Below, piece by piece: positions 18,221 through 29,500 of a stretch of DNA of 38,361 nt. The notes under the pieces were generated by a model, which saw nothing but the letters and a program-made list of their open reading frames with translations, did no database searches and had not been told where the DNA came from. Source of the DNA: Gammaproteobacteria bacterium (GTDB taxonomy: Bacteria; Pseudomonadota; Gammaproteobacteria; Pseudomonadales; Azotimanducaceae). The stretch lies in assembly GCA_018665025.1 (NCBI GenBank), contig JABJED010000398.1:1-38361 (forward strand). Reading direction: 5' to 3'. The position numbers and the translations under genes are program-made. Positions within the stretch are counted from its first letter, which is position 1, and every line of letters begins with the position of its first letter.

Positions 18221-20209
18221 TTACGACAGTCCCTTGACCTTGTCGACAACATTTTCTACCGTGAATCCAAAATGCCTGTAAAGGTCACCACCGGGTGCGC
18301 TCGCACCAAAACTTTCCATTCCAATAACCGCTCCATCAAGCCCGACCCACTTCCTCCAGTAGTCAACGTGCGCTGCTTCAAGGGCCACTCGTTTTCGGAT
18401 CGCGTTTGGCAACACCTGTTCCTGGTAGCCTGTGTCCTGCTGTTCAAACACCTCGACACAGGGCATGGAAACTACCCTGACTGACACGCCCTGGGCGCCA
18501 AGCACCTTAGCGCTCTCTACCGCCAGGCTGACCTCGGAACCGGTCGCTATCAGGATGTTTTCGGGATTTTCATCGGTTTCAAACAACACATATGCGCCCC
18601 GGCTTACATTATCGAATTGTTCTTCAGTCCTGTCCTGCGTTGGCAATCCCTGACGACTAAATACCAGCGAGGTAGGCCCATCATCATTTTCGATGGCATG
18701 CTTCCATGCATAAACTGTTTCAACGGTATCGCAGGGCCTCCACACTGTCATATTCGGGGTTCCCCGAAGATTCGCCAGCTGTTCGACAGGCTGGTGGGTA
18801 GGGCCATCCTCGCCCTGTCCGATAGAATCATGGGTGTAGACAAGAATATTGGGTATCCCCATCAAGGCGGACATGCGCACCGCGTTACGGGCATATTCCA
18901 TAAAGATGAGGAAAGTCCCAGAAAATGGCCGAAGGCCACCATGCAAAACGATGCCGTTTCCGATCGCCGTCATCCCAAATTCACGAACACCGTAATAAAC
19001 ATAGTTAGCATCCGGGTTGTCCTTCGCCATCGGCCGGACGTCCGGCCAGTTAGTGCAGTTTGAACCTGATAAATCAGCCGAGCCCCCCAATAGCTCAGGC
19101 AGGATGGCGGCAATTTTAGCAATCACTTCACCGGAGGCATTACGTGACGCTACGGTGCGGTCATCCCCCTGCATGTCTTTCGCTATGGCTTCCATGGTCT
19201 GATGCCAATTGTTAGGCAGTGCTCTAGACATCGTGCGTTCAAGTTCAAACGCAAGATCAGGATGCGAGTCTTTGTATTCGGCAAAACGCTGTCGCCAGCC
19301 ACTTTCAGTATCAGCTCCTTTTTGCCGGCAATCCCACGCGGCATAGACATCCTCCGGTATTTCAAAGGGTGCATCTGTCCAGCCAAGAGATTCACGGGTC
19401 AGCTCAATTTCATCCAACCCAAGCGGTGAACCGTGACTTGCGGCGGTTCCCTGCTTGTTCGGAGAGCCAAATCCAATCTGGGTCTTACAACAAATGATGC
19501 TTGGGCGCTGGTCTTTTTGTGCCGCTAGAATCGCCGCCTGGACCAGATCCCGGTCATGCCCGTCAACGTCAGGAATAACGTGCCAGCCATATGCTTCAAA
19601 ACGTCCAGGGGTGTTGTCTGTAAACCATCCGTCTGTCTTGCCGTCGATCGATATTCCGTTGTCATCATAGATACAGATGAGCTTGGAGAGCCCAAGCGTA
19701 CCCGCAAGAGAGGCTGTTTCATGAGAAACACCTTCCATCAGGCAACCATCACCGACGAAGACGTAAGTAAAGTGATCAATAATATTGAAATCGTCGCGGT
19801 TAAAACGAGCGGACAGTACCTGTTCCGCAATAGCCATTCCCACCGCGTTGGCAAGGCCCTGACCCAGCGGTCCGGTGGTCGTCTCAACACCAGGGGTCTC
19901 ACCATATTCAGGATGACCGGCGGTTATCGAACCCAACTGCCTGAAATTCCGAAGATCGTTCATCGACAGGTCATAACCTGTCAGGTGAAGCAGGGAATAA
20001 AGCAACATGGAACCATGGCCATTGGACAGCACGAAGCGGTCTCGATTCAGCCAACCTGGATTTGCGGGGTTGTGGCGCAGAATATCGGTCCACAGGACTT
20101 CGGCAATATCGGCCATACCCATGGGGGCGCCAGGATGCCCACTCCCTGCTTTTTGGACAGCATCCATCGACAGGGCACGCACTGCATTGGCAATCTTGGT
20201 TCCGTTCAT
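18221..20209 (-). CDS. tkt: Transketolase
   Basis: This 662-residue thiamine-diphosphate enzyme of the pentose phosphate pathway moves two-carbon units between sugar phosphates. It shows [20 protein letters not shown] and [20 protein letters not shown], and the TPP/Mg motif [20 protein letters not shown] with DDNGISIDG. The pyrimidine-domain [20 protein letters not shown] and a normal C-terminal domain ([19 protein letters not shown]) follow. It is the first gene of the minus-strand tkt-pgk-fba-glcD-like operon and diverges from metK. In many gammaproteobacteria a gap/epd gene lies between tkt and pgk; here none does. Confidence 0.97.
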   Translation of the reverse strand: MNGTKIANAVRALSMDAVQKAGSGHPGAPMGMADIAEVLWTDILRHNPANPGWLNRDRFVLSNGHGSMLLYSLLHLTGYDLSMNDLRNFRQLGSITAGHPEYGETPGVETTTGPLGQGLANAVGMAIAEQVLSARFNRDDFNIIDHFTYVFVGDGCLMEGVSHETASLAGTLGLSKLICIYDDNGISIDGKTDGWFTDNTPGRFEAYGWHVIPDVDGHDRDLVQAAILAAQKDQRPSIICCKTQIGFGSPNKQGTAASHGSPLGLDEIELTRESLGWTDAPFEIPEDVYAAWDCRQKGADTESGWRQRFAEYKDSHPDLAFELERTMSRALPNNWHQTMEAIAKDMQGDDRTVASRNASGEVIAKIAAILPELLGGSADLSGSNCTNWPDVRPMAKDNPDANYVYYGVREFGMTAIGNGIVLHGGLRPFSGTFLIFMEYARNAVRMSALMGIPNILVYTHDSIGQGEDGPTHQPVEQLANLRGTPNMTVWRPCDTVETVYAWKHAIENDDGPTSLVFSRQGLPTQDRTEEQFDNVSRGAYVLFETDENPENILIATGSEVSLAVESAKVLGAQGVSVRVVSMPCVEVFEQQDTGYQEQVLPNAIRKRVALEAAHVDYWRKWVGLDGAVIGMESFGASAPGGDLYRHFGFTVENVVDKVKGLS

Positions 20210-20394
20210 AGAAAAACCGGTGATAAAAATTCGCGAGTATTCTCTCTTACGCTTACCTAATCATCAATGGCAGGACTCTCGCATTGAGTGATATTTATCA
20301 TCAGGATGAAGGATTATCACCTGAGCTTGCTGGGAAACCATTACCGGGACAAGTAGAATGGCGGACTTTTCAAGCAAACACACAAGGTCAGACA

Positions 20395-21552
20395 ATGACA
20401 GTTAACAGCACTTTTACTTCAGAATCCGTTTCAGAGGGCCACCCGGATAAGATGGCCGACCAGATTTCCGATGCTATTCTTGACGCCATCATCAGTGAAG
20501 ACAAAGACGCTCGCGTTGCCTGCGAAACCATGGTGAAGACCGGTATGGTTATACTCGCTGGTGAAATCACCACCGAAGCCTGGGTAGACCTTGAAGACAT
20601 TTGTCGAACCGTAGTACTCGATATTGGCTACAACAGTTCTGAGGTTGGTTTCGATGGCGCCTCCTGCGCGATAATCAACGCCATTGGCAAGCAGTCGCCC
20701 GATATTGCAATGGGGGTCGATGAAGGCGAAAACAAAGAGCAGGGGGCCGGTGACCAGGGACTTATGTTTGGCTATGCCTCCGATGAAACCGATGTGCTCA
20801 TGCCAGCACCTATCACGTACTCACACCTACTGGTTGCAAAACAGGCGGAAGTGCGCAAGTCAGGAAAACTATCTTTCCTGCGCCCTGATGCAAAAAGCCA
20901 AATCTCGTTCCGGTACGATACAGATGGCAATCCCGTCGCCATTGATGCCGTCGTATTATCTACACAACACTCTCCCGATGTTTCTCTCAAGGACCTTCAG
21001 GAAGCGGTCATGGAAGAAATCATCAAGCCCGTGCTGCCAGAAAACTGGCTTCACAGCGATACCAAGTACTTTATCAACCCAACCGGCAACTTCGTTATTG
21101 GCGGTCCCGTCGGCGATTGTGGCCTGACGGGTCGAAAGATCATTGTTGATACCTACGGCGGTATGGCGCGTCACGGCGGTGGTGCTTTCTCTGGAAAGGA
21201 CCCATCCAAGGTCGACAGGAGCGCAGCTTATGCCGGTCGCTATGTGGCGAAAAATATTGTTGCCGCCGGACTCGCAAAGCGCTGCGAGATTCAATTGTCC
21301 TACGCAATCGGCGTTGCCGAGCCAACTTCCATCAGCGTCAACACGTTTGGCACTGGCGTGATCGATGAAACTGCAATCGAAGCGCTGGTCAGGGAACATT
21401 TTGAACTCCGGCCCAAAGGCCTTGTCGAAATGCTTGATCTAAAACGCCCCATTTACAGGAAGACAGCGGCCTACGGTCACTTCGGCAGAGAAGATAAAGA
21501 CTTTACCTGGGAAGCGACGGATAAGAAGGACCTGCTGGCAGCAGCCAAGTAA
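20395..21552 (+). CDS. metK: S-adenosylmethionine synthetase
   Basis: This enzyme makes S-adenosylmethionine from methionine and ATP. The chosen ATG at 20395, after AAGG (20384-20387), gives 385 residues beginning [19 protein letters not shown], the usual family start and length. Visible motifs: GHPDK (15-19), [12 protein letters not shown] (substrate loop), [20 protein letters not shown] (P-loop-like signature). The frame stays open upstream to 20284 with no family similarity; those 37 codons are more likely leader than protein. The gene begins an operon with metF and rsmE. Confidence 0.97.
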   Translation: MTVNSTFTSESVSEGHPDKMADQISDAILDAIISEDKDARVACETMVKTGMVILAGEITTEAWVDLEDICRTVVLDIGYNSSEVGFDGASCAIINAIGKQSPDIAMGVDEGENKEQGAGDQGLMFGYASDETDVLMPAPITYSHLLVAKQAEVRKSGKLSFLRPDAKSQISFRYDTDGNPVAIDAVVLSTQHSPDVSLKDLQEAVMEEIIKPVLPENWLHSDTKYFINPTGNFVIGGPVGDCGLTGRKIIVDTYGGMARHGGGAFSGKDPSKVDRSAAYAGRYVAKNIVAAGLAKRCEIQLSYAIGVAEPTSISVNTFGTGVIDETAIEALVREHFELRPKGLVEMLDLKRPIYRKTAAYGHFGREDKDFTWEATDKKDLLAAAK

Positions 21553-21554
21553 AG

Positions 21555-22388
21555 ATGACCGATACCCAACTGTTCAGCTTTGAGTTTTCCGCACCTAAAA
21601 CCGAAGAGGCTGTTACCAAAGTAAAACAGGTTCATGCCAGACTTGCTGGGCTTGCGCCGCACTTTTTTTCCGTTACCTATGGCGCCGGTGGCTCAACCAA
21701 AGATGGGACAAAGCAGACGGTACTTGAACTGGCCGGCACCGGCAGCGTTGTCGCGCCTCACCTTTCCTTTGGTGGCGACAAGCCCGAAATTATCGAGGCG
21801 TTACTTCTGGAATACCAGGCCGCAGGAATTACGCGCCTTGTTGCACTTCGTGGCGATCGCCCCTCAGGTGTTGGCAGTTCCATGAAGATGTCCCACGCAA
21901 ACGAACTGGTCGAGTTCATTCGTCAATTGACGGGTGAACATTTTCACATAGACATTGCCGCCTACCCTGAAATTCACCCGGAATCAGCGACTGTCGACAC
22001 AGAAGTAAAATTCTTCAAACAAAAAGTCGATGCCGGGGCAAACAGCGCAATCACACAGTATTTTTACAACGCAGACGCTTACTTCCGGTTCAGGGATTTG
22101 TGTGACAAAGCGGGCATCAGGATTCCCATCGTTCCCGGGATCATGCCGATCACCAATTATAAAGGCATCAAACGGTTTTCAGACCTGTGTGGTGCAGAGA
22201 TTCCCCGTTGGATAGAAAAACAACTGCAAGCCTATGAAACCGAGCCTACTACCCTAAAAGCATTTGGTGAAGAGGTCGTGACCGACCTCTGCCAGCGCCT
22301 GTTACAAGGCGGCGCCCCAGGGCTGCATTTTTACACCATGAACCAATCCCTGCCGACCATGAAAGTCTGGAAAAATCTAGGCCTTTAG
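21555..22388 (+). CDS. metF: 5,10-methylenetetrahydrofolate reductase
   Basis: This 277-residue FAD enzyme reduces methylene-THF to methyl-THF for methionine synthesis. It begins TQLFSFEFSAPKTEEAV (FEFxxPK with the catalytic Glu), then HFFSVTYGAGGSTKDGT, ALRGDRP, and AAYPEIHPES. The later QYFYNADAYFRFRDLCDKAG, PIVPGIMPI and GGAPGLHFYTMNQS are the normal (beta-alpha)8 barrel landmarks. It starts 2 bp after metK, so both feed the methyl cycle from one message. It is slightly shorter than the E. coli protein, mainly at the N-terminus. Confidence 0.97.
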   Translation: MTDTQLFSFEFSAPKTEEAVTKVKQVHARLAGLAPHFFSVTYGAGGSTKDGTKQTVLELAGTGSVVAPHLSFGGDKPEIIEALLLEYQAAGITRLVALRGDRPSGVGSSMKMSHANELVEFIRQLTGEHFHIDIAAYPEIHPESATVDTEVKFFKQKVDAGANSAITQYFYNADAYFRFRDLCDKAGIRIPIVPGIMPITNYKGIKRFSDLCGAEIPRWIEKQLQAYETEPTTLKAFGEEVVTDLCQRLLQGGAPGLHFYTMNQSLPTMKVWKNLGL

Positions 22389-22390
22389 TC

Positions 22391-23122
22391 ATGACGCTAC
22401 CCAGATTCTTTGTCGAAGGTAGCATCAAAATGGGGAAACCTTTTGCATTGCCTGAAGCATCCGGGCACCACTTGGCTCGAGTGCTTCGTAAATCCACCGC
22501 CGAGAGCATCGTTGTGTTCAATGGCAAGGGCGGTGAGTTCATCTGTTCCATCGAATCAATCAGGAAAAATCATGTTGAGGTTAGACCGGTCAAATACGAT
22601 GAAAACGACCGGGCGCCCCGACTCAGGACCACGCTTGGGCTTTGCATCCTGAAAAAAGATTCGATGAATAGCGTGTTAACGAAGGTCACCGAACTTGGCA
22701 TAACCCGAATTACCCCCATTATCAGCGATCACTGCGCTGTAGCGCACAAAGTGATTCATCATCGAGAAACCCACTGGCGGCAGGTGATGATTGCAGCCTG
22801 CGAGCAATGCGGCCTTAATCTTTTACCCGTGCTGGACCCGGCCACAAATCTATCAGACTGGCTTGCTACCAGCAGCGCAGATATTAGGCTACTCGCAGTT
22901 CCTGGAAGTTCCCCAATCCCGCGCACGAAATCTATCGTCAATTCAGTAAGCCTGTTAACCGGCCCTGAAGGTGGATTTAGCGAAGCTGAAGAAAAAGAAG
23001 CTGTAAAGGTGGGATTCAATACTGTGACATTTGGCGAACGTGTTCTTCGGGCCGAGACCGCCCCGATAGTTGCATTATCAGTTTCTCATCAGGTCTGGGG
23101 CAGTTTCGGCATTACTGGATGA
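22391..23122 (+). CDS. rsmE: 16S rRNA (uracil-1498-N3) methyltransferase
   Basis: This 243-residue SPOUT-class methyltransferase modifies U1498 of 16S rRNA using S-adenosylmethionine. The PUA-like N-terminal part contains EASGHHLARVLRKSTAES. The knotted SAM-binding part has VTELGITRITPI, then LLTGPEGGFSEAEEKEAV and FGERVLRAETAPIVALS, the family signature. It starts 2 bp after metF and uses the product of metK. Its stop lies 1 bp from the end of the convergent chpC, leaving no room for a terminator between them. Confidence 0.96.
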   Translation: MTLPRFFVEGSIKMGKPFALPEASGHHLARVLRKSTAESIVVFNGKGGEFICSIESIRKNHVEVRPVKYDENDRAPRLRTTLGLCILKKDSMNSVLTKVTELGITRITPIISDHCAVAHKVIHHRETHWRQVMIAACEQCGLNLLPVLDPATNLSDWLATSSADIRLLAVPGSSPIPRTKSIVNSVSLLTGPEGGFSEAEEKEAVKVGFNTVTFGERVLRAETAPIVALSVSHQVWGSFGITG

Positions 23123-23123
23123 G

Positions 23124-23588
23124 CTACTGAATGACTGCGTTTAGAAGCGCCTCCTGTAGGTAACCCAGGTTCGGTACTGAAAGAACATCGTTGTTGAATC
23201 TGACCTTCGCGATCTCAGTTCGCTCTATCATACCCCCTGTTGCTAAGAGCATTTCGTCAATGACTTCGTGTGCTACGGGATGGGTCTGCGCAACCAGCGC
23301 ATAGAAGGGCAACAGCGCCTGGTCAGTATCGCCCCTTACGATGACAAGGCTTGCCGAGGCGACACTCACAAGGGAAAAACTGGCTCGCTCAACCGTCATC
23401 ATTTCAAAAGAGACCACCGGGACTTGGATACCGCGCCAACCCAGCAATCCCAAAAACCAATCCGGGGTATCTTCCATACGTTGCAAAGGTTCATAAGGAA
23501 TAATTTCAGCAATCACATCGCCAGGCAATATAACTGCCTGCTTCTGCATCTCCAGAATGTAGACTTCCAATTGTTCAGGTTCAGGCAC
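23124..23588 (-). CDS. chpC: CheW-like coupling protein of the Pil-Chp system
   Basis: This 154-residue CheW-domain protein is the last gene of the Pil-Chp operon. ILPGDVIAEIIPYEPLQRM and WFLGLLGWRGIQVPVVSFE are the CheW fold hallmarks. It starts with GTG 2 bp after the chpA stop. CheW proteins link receptor arrays to the histidine kinase. ChpC is a second, accessory CheW in Pseudomonas that couples additional inputs to the same kinase. Assignment to ChpC rather than PilI rests on its position after chpA. Confidence 0.82.
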   Translation of the reverse strand: MPEPEQLEVYILEMQKQAVILPGDVIAEIIPYEPLQRMEDTPDWFLGLLGWRGIQVPVVSFEMMTVERASFSLVSVASASLVIVRGDTDQALLPFYALVAQTHPVAHEVIDEMLLATGGMIERTEIAKVRFNNDVLSVPNLGYLQEALLNAVIQ

Positions 23589-23590
23589 GT

Positions 23591-26500
23591 CTAATTCTGC
23601 TCAGGTTTTGCTTTCGCGCCGGCAATAACTTCTTCAATAGTCGCTAAAAGTTTCGCTTCCTGGAAAGGTTTCCCCAGGTACTGGTTAACACCAAGCTCCA
23701 TCGCCTGCTGCTTGTGTTTCTCGCCGGTCCTGGAGGTAATCATGATGATAGGAAGGTCTTTTAGGTTCTCGTCACGGCGCACACTACGAAGAACTTCAAA
23801 CCCATCCATTCTAGGCATTTCGATATCCAACAGAACAACATCTGGCCTGATAGTCTGAAGCTGGTTCATCGCATCAACACCATCCTTCGCTGTGGCAACT
23901 GCAAAACCCTGCCTTTCCATCAGTCGTGAGGTCACCTTCCTGACTGTAACCGAGTCATCGACGATCATCACTGTTCGAACTTTGTTAACTGGTTCCGGAA
24001 CCGCTTCTGCAACGACCGGATCTGTCGGCACATTAACACTCGCTTCGTAGCTACGTACCAATGCCATGCAATCCAGAATAATGACGACACTACCATCACC
24101 GAGCACCGTCGCTCCCGATATACCGCCAACATCACCGAAATGGGCACCAAGGGTTTTTACAACCACTTCCCTCGAACCAATCACCTTGTCTACCTGGAGC
24201 GCAACCGCATGATCACCGCTTCGGGCAAGGATTACCGGCAAGGGAACCACCTGGCCGGTCAAATTTGGGTCATCCACCTTGTCCAGCATCTTGCCAATAT
24301 AGGCAAGCCTGTATGGCTGACCCGCATATTCGAACATTGGGGCATCCGGCTGATAGTAGGCTTCCAGCTCATAGGGGCTTACCCTGACAATACCTTCAAT
24401 GGTGTTAAGCGGTATCGCATAAGTTTCTTCTTTAACAACAACCATCAGGGCGCGGTTAATCGAGACAGTGAATGGAATTCGGATTGTAAACTCAGTACCA
24501 ACACCCAGCGTAGAATCAATCGCTACGCTGCCGCCAAGCGCTTTAATCTCGCTACCAACAACATCCATTCCAACTCCACGACCGGAAATCTGTGTCAGCT
24601 TTTGCGCCGTGGAAAAACCAGCGTGCATGATGAACTGCATCACTTCGTAATCTGATACATCCTGTCCCTCTGTAATAAGCCCTCTTTCAATAGCTTTATT
24701 TCTTACGGCATTGACGTCGATACCACCGCCATCATCACTGATAGCCAGCACCACATACCCTCCCTCTCGAGACAATCGCAGACTGATGCGGCCCTGTACC
24801 TGTTTACCGGATGCAACGCGCGCTTCTTTATCTTCGATACCATGGTCAACTGAATTTCTGAGCATGTGTTCCAGTGGCGCTACAATTCTTTCAAGAACGT
24901 TCCGATCCAGTTCGCCTTCAATATTGTAAGCATCGAATCGAACTGACTTACCAACTTCACTACTGACCTGTCTAACAATTCTTCTCAGTCTGGGGATCAG
25001 GCGCGAGAACTGTACCATTCGTGTTCTGGTTAAACCTTCCTGAAGTTCGGCGCTAATGCGCGCCTGTTGATGCAGAAGCGTTTCTGCATCCCTGATTCTA
25101 TTACCCAGCGTGTCTTTCAGGTCCATCATGTCCGATGACCCTTCACTCAAGACACGGGAAATTGCCTGAAGCATTGTGTATCGGTCCATCTCCAGGTCAT
25201 CAAATCCGGAATCACCCTCCACACCCTGCCTGGAACGAATAAGTGTTTCTCTTGAATCGGCCTCAATCTCGAGTCGTCTTACCTGAACCCTGATTCGGTT
25301 AATGGTTTCTTCCATTTCCTGGAGATACTCACTGAAATCGGTAATTTGCTGCTCAACCCGGCCTCGTGTAATACTCGATTCACCCGCCAGACCAATTAAT
25401 TCTTCCAGTAAATCAGCGGATACCCTGACCATTTCCTGGCTGGCACTCGCTGCGCTCTTGTCCTTGGATGTGCCCTCAATTGCCGATCCAGGCTCGGCCG
25501 GTGCCGAATCATCAGTGGCTGTGTAGAGCGCTTCAACTGGATCCGTTTCCAGTGCGGGTTTAAGGGCACTTTTCAACGATGCCAGGTCTTCTTCTGAAGC
25601 TGCACCGGATGATAGTTTCTTATAGACCTCCACTCGCCTGATGACTTCATCCTGGTGCTTGTTTAGCAGCGCAAAGAATTCATCATCCAGCTCAATGGGA
25701 TTCTTCTGGATTCCGATCAGGAAAGTTTCGAAATTGTGTACGTATTCACCCAGGCTGTTGAGGCCAGCCATGCGAGCCCCACCCTTCAGTGTATGCAGGT
25801 TGCGTAGTAATACGTCCAGCGTATCCATACTACCGGGAGATTCACTCCAGGCTTGAATACTGGTCTCAAGCTCTTCAACAAGGTCATCTGATTCCTCGAG
25901 GAAGATCGGCAAGATATCTTCATCGACTTCATCTGCAGGTAACTGGACAACCGCATCACCCCCGCCAGATACAGCAGTTGCATCGAGCTCCTCCGCTTGT
26001 GTTGCACCTGCTGGCGTTTCCACCGCTGTCTGCTTAATGCTCGCACCTGGCGCTATAACTGCATCCGCTGGACTGCCATTGGTCAATTCGGGACTTACGG
26101 CTGTCTTCAGTGATTCGAGTTCTTCTGGCGAAGCTGATCCGATTGCCAACTTCTGATAGATCCCAACCCGACGTGTAATCTCATCCTGCTGTGAATTGAG
26201 CAGCGCAAAGAAAGGCTCATCAAAATCAACCGGTCGGGACTGAACCCTAATCAGGAAGGTTTCAACATTATGCGCGTATTCACCAAGGCTGGCTGCACCC
26301 GCCATTCGGGCACCACCCTTCATGGTATGTAACTGCCTCAGCAAATTGTCCAGATTACCGCCCGGAGATCCGGATTCAGACCAGGCAAAGATGCTTTGGT
26401 CAATTTCTTCCAGCAGCTCTTCAGTTTCTTCCAGGAATATTGGGAGGATATCGTCATCAATATCGTCCGCAGGCAGTTCCGCTAGTACCCCGGTAGCTAC

Positions 26501-29500
26501 TTCCACTGGAGGTTCCTGCGCCGGTGCGCCTTCCACCTCAGGCGCCATCAGGACTTCTGGCGTGGCTTCTGGAATAGCCTCTGGCGTAGCCTCTGGCGTA
26601 GCCCCTGGCGTGGCCTCTGGCGTGGCCTCTGGCGTGGCCTCTACTTCAACCGGATTGAAATCTATTGCATCGAGCGCTGCTATAACGCCCTCGGCTGATC
26701 TTAGAGTCTGGGATGACGCAAGAGCATCGAACATAAATACAAGGTGATCGTGGGCCCGCTTCATTAGCGACAGCGTCTGATCGTCCGGCTTCGAAGGCCC
26801 CTCACTGTATATTCGACGGATGCTGGCGATCAGTGCAGAAAGGTCCGGCTGATTAAGAGTAACCCCCTGTTCCTGTGCAATCTTCAACTCAGAAACCAGG
26901 GCCTCGACATCCTGCCAACCGTCCGTTGCAATATTGGGTTCACTCAGTAGCTTGATCTCACGGAAATCAAAACCTGTAGCCGGTTGATCTTCGGTCGCGC
27001 TAACAGCCAGACGACCCATCAATACATCTGAACCTGGTACGGAATCACGATGACCTGGAATGTCCTGCAGGACCGTTCTTATAAGGCTCGCGGCTTCCTG
27101 AACAGCATCAATAAGATGCTGGTCCGCGGGTTTATTTTGAACAAGGTACTGGTTTGCCAAATGCTCGAGAGGCGTCGCAATAGTAGATATTGAACTGATT
27201 TCTACCATCGCAGCAGAGCCTTTCAATGTGTGGAAGGCGGCGATCAGATCGCTGCTGACCTCCCGTGGATTAGTAACGAAACCATCAATAACCTCGAGCT
27301 TCTCTTCCGCTTCGATCGTAAATATTTCTTCCAACTCAGGGCTTTCTACAGCAGGCTCAGGGCTGTTTTCTTCAACAAGCTCAGGGCTGTTTTCTTCGAC
27401 AAGCTCAGGGCTGTTTTCTTCAACAAGCTCAGGGCTGTTTTCTTCAACAAGCTCAGGGCTGTCTACATTGGCAGTAACAATGATTTCTTCGAGCTCAAAG
27501 GATTCTTCTATTGCCTCAGGTTCCGATGCGTCAGTTGTCGGAATAGCTGAGGGTGTTCTACCTTCTGCTAGCGCATCAGCGAGAGCGGCCAGTTCGTCGG
27601 GCTTGAACCTGTTTTGCTGACCCTCCTTGAACGCTGTAACACCTTCAGGAATCCGTCCAACAGCTTCAGTAATAACGTCCATCACCGCCGGGTTCGCGGT
27701 CACCGTTTTCTCAATCACGCGGCTCAATAAATTTTCAATTGACCAAGCCAGTTCACCAACAACTGTGGCGCCGACCATTCGACCACTGCCCTTTAACGTA
27801 TGGAACGCGCGCCGAATTTCAGTCAGGGCTTCTTCATTTGTGGGTTCGCTCTTCCAAATCGGTAAGAACTCTAAAATAGTCTCCAAAACCTCTTCAGCTT
27901 CGTCAACGAAGATCTCGAGGATTTCATCGTCAATTACGTCATCTTCGGTTTCCGATACGGGCGCGGTAACTTCAACGGGCTCTTCAAGAACTTCTTCTAT
28001 TACCTCCTCGACTAAATCCGCTGCAACCGGCGCCGCTTCTTCTACAACCTCTGCCGCTTCTTCTACAACCTCTGCCGCAGGCGCTTCCGCCCCAACCGCG
28101 TAGCCGAGCTTTTTGACCGCTGTTTCTGCGACCTCAAGCATCTGCAAATAAGGATCATTCGGGTTATCCAGGAGCCTTTCAAGATAGTAATCAACCGACG
28201 TAATCGCATCCGCCAGATCGTCCATCTGTTCTAGTTCGGGCGTCTGGCTGCCACTTAGCAGATCATTAGCAACATAGTTAGCCGCCGCTTTAAGAACATC
28301 GCCCGCTTGAAGCTGATTCACGATCATCAAGCCACCGCGAAGCGCATTCAAAGATTGCGGCAGCGCTTCGATTTTGGCGTGATCGAACTCTGATGCGATG
28401 AAATCTATAACGCTGTCTTTTCCAGCCGCGAGGCCAATTCTGGTTTCCCTGATCACGGCCGCCTGAGCTTCATCCAGATTAGCAAAGGAATCTCCTTCGC
28501 GTCCTTTTTCCGATCCCAGGACCAGCTGGCCCAGCTCCACACCGATTTCGATTAGAGCTTGCGCCATGTTGAGCAAGACATCTTCGGACGGCTCACCGCT
28601 TGTCTCCAGTTCCTTAATGATAGAGATCTGGCTCGCCACAGCGACCTGTTGTTCCGCATTGTCCAATACGATCATTGTGCTGGAAATCTGCTCGAGGGTT
28701 GGCAGCAGGGCAGTCAGATCATCTGTATTTCGATTCTGCGCGCGAACAAAAAGATCAAGCCTGTCCGTGACGGAGTTAAGCTCTTCAATCAGGATTGAAG
28801 CAACGGCGGACATGGTTTCATCGTCCGGACCAATGGCGAATTCTTCCGATTCCGGTGCCTCACTCGCATATCGCTGCCGTAACGCTGATATTCTTTTTGT
28901 TTCTTTCTTACTTCCATTAATTAACTTAATCAATCCGATAGCCAGTTCTTCGTCTACCGGCATCGACAAACCATGCTGTCCTGCCTGCGCGAGAGGCTTC
29001 AGGTGCTCATCAATTTGTTTCAGTCGTGTCGCTGTCCGGTTATCGAGTTTGATCCCGCCCTTCAGCACACCTTCCACTACCCCCAATCCAAGTTCAGCCA
29101 GATTCCCGGTCGGGGAATCACCACACAACCGCACCAGCATCGTAAAGAGCTTGGCAATCGTCGTCAGGTTTTTACGAACCTGGGTTTTCCTGAGAATTTC
29201 CCCCAGACACTGCTGGTAACGCGTCCTGATTTTGGGCAGATTAGCTTCGCCGCCTCCCTGGACGTAAGCGTTTACTAGCTTGCCCGACGCCGCCTGTGTC
29301 AGGGGAGCAAGATCAGGACCATCGCCTTCTTCCAGTTCTGCACCTGAACCCTGGATTCTTTCTTCGCCACGCACAGCCCGAAGGTTATTCACCATTGGCA
29401 GATAGTTTTTCTCGGAATCTTCTTGCTCTCTATGTAACCGGTCCAGATAGGCGGGTAACTGTAAAATTGCCTGCATCAGGGTTTCCTGAGCCAACCGAAC

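Noticed and set aside
20210-20394. SAM-I, SAM-II or SAH riboswitch before metK
   Set aside because: The conserved cores of these classes could not be found; the few matching words (GAAACC) occur without the expected helices.
26567-27466. Tandem repeats as a possible CRISPR array
   Set aside because: The repeats are 12 and 24 bp without unique spacers and lie in frame inside chpA; no cas genes are present.
27228-29219. Long plus-strand open frames opposite chpA (Ser/Ala-rich, up to 217 codons)
   Set aside because: They mirror the repetitive and Ala/Glu-rich codons of chpA, have no recognisable motif or ribosome binding site, and chpA is certain on the minus strand.
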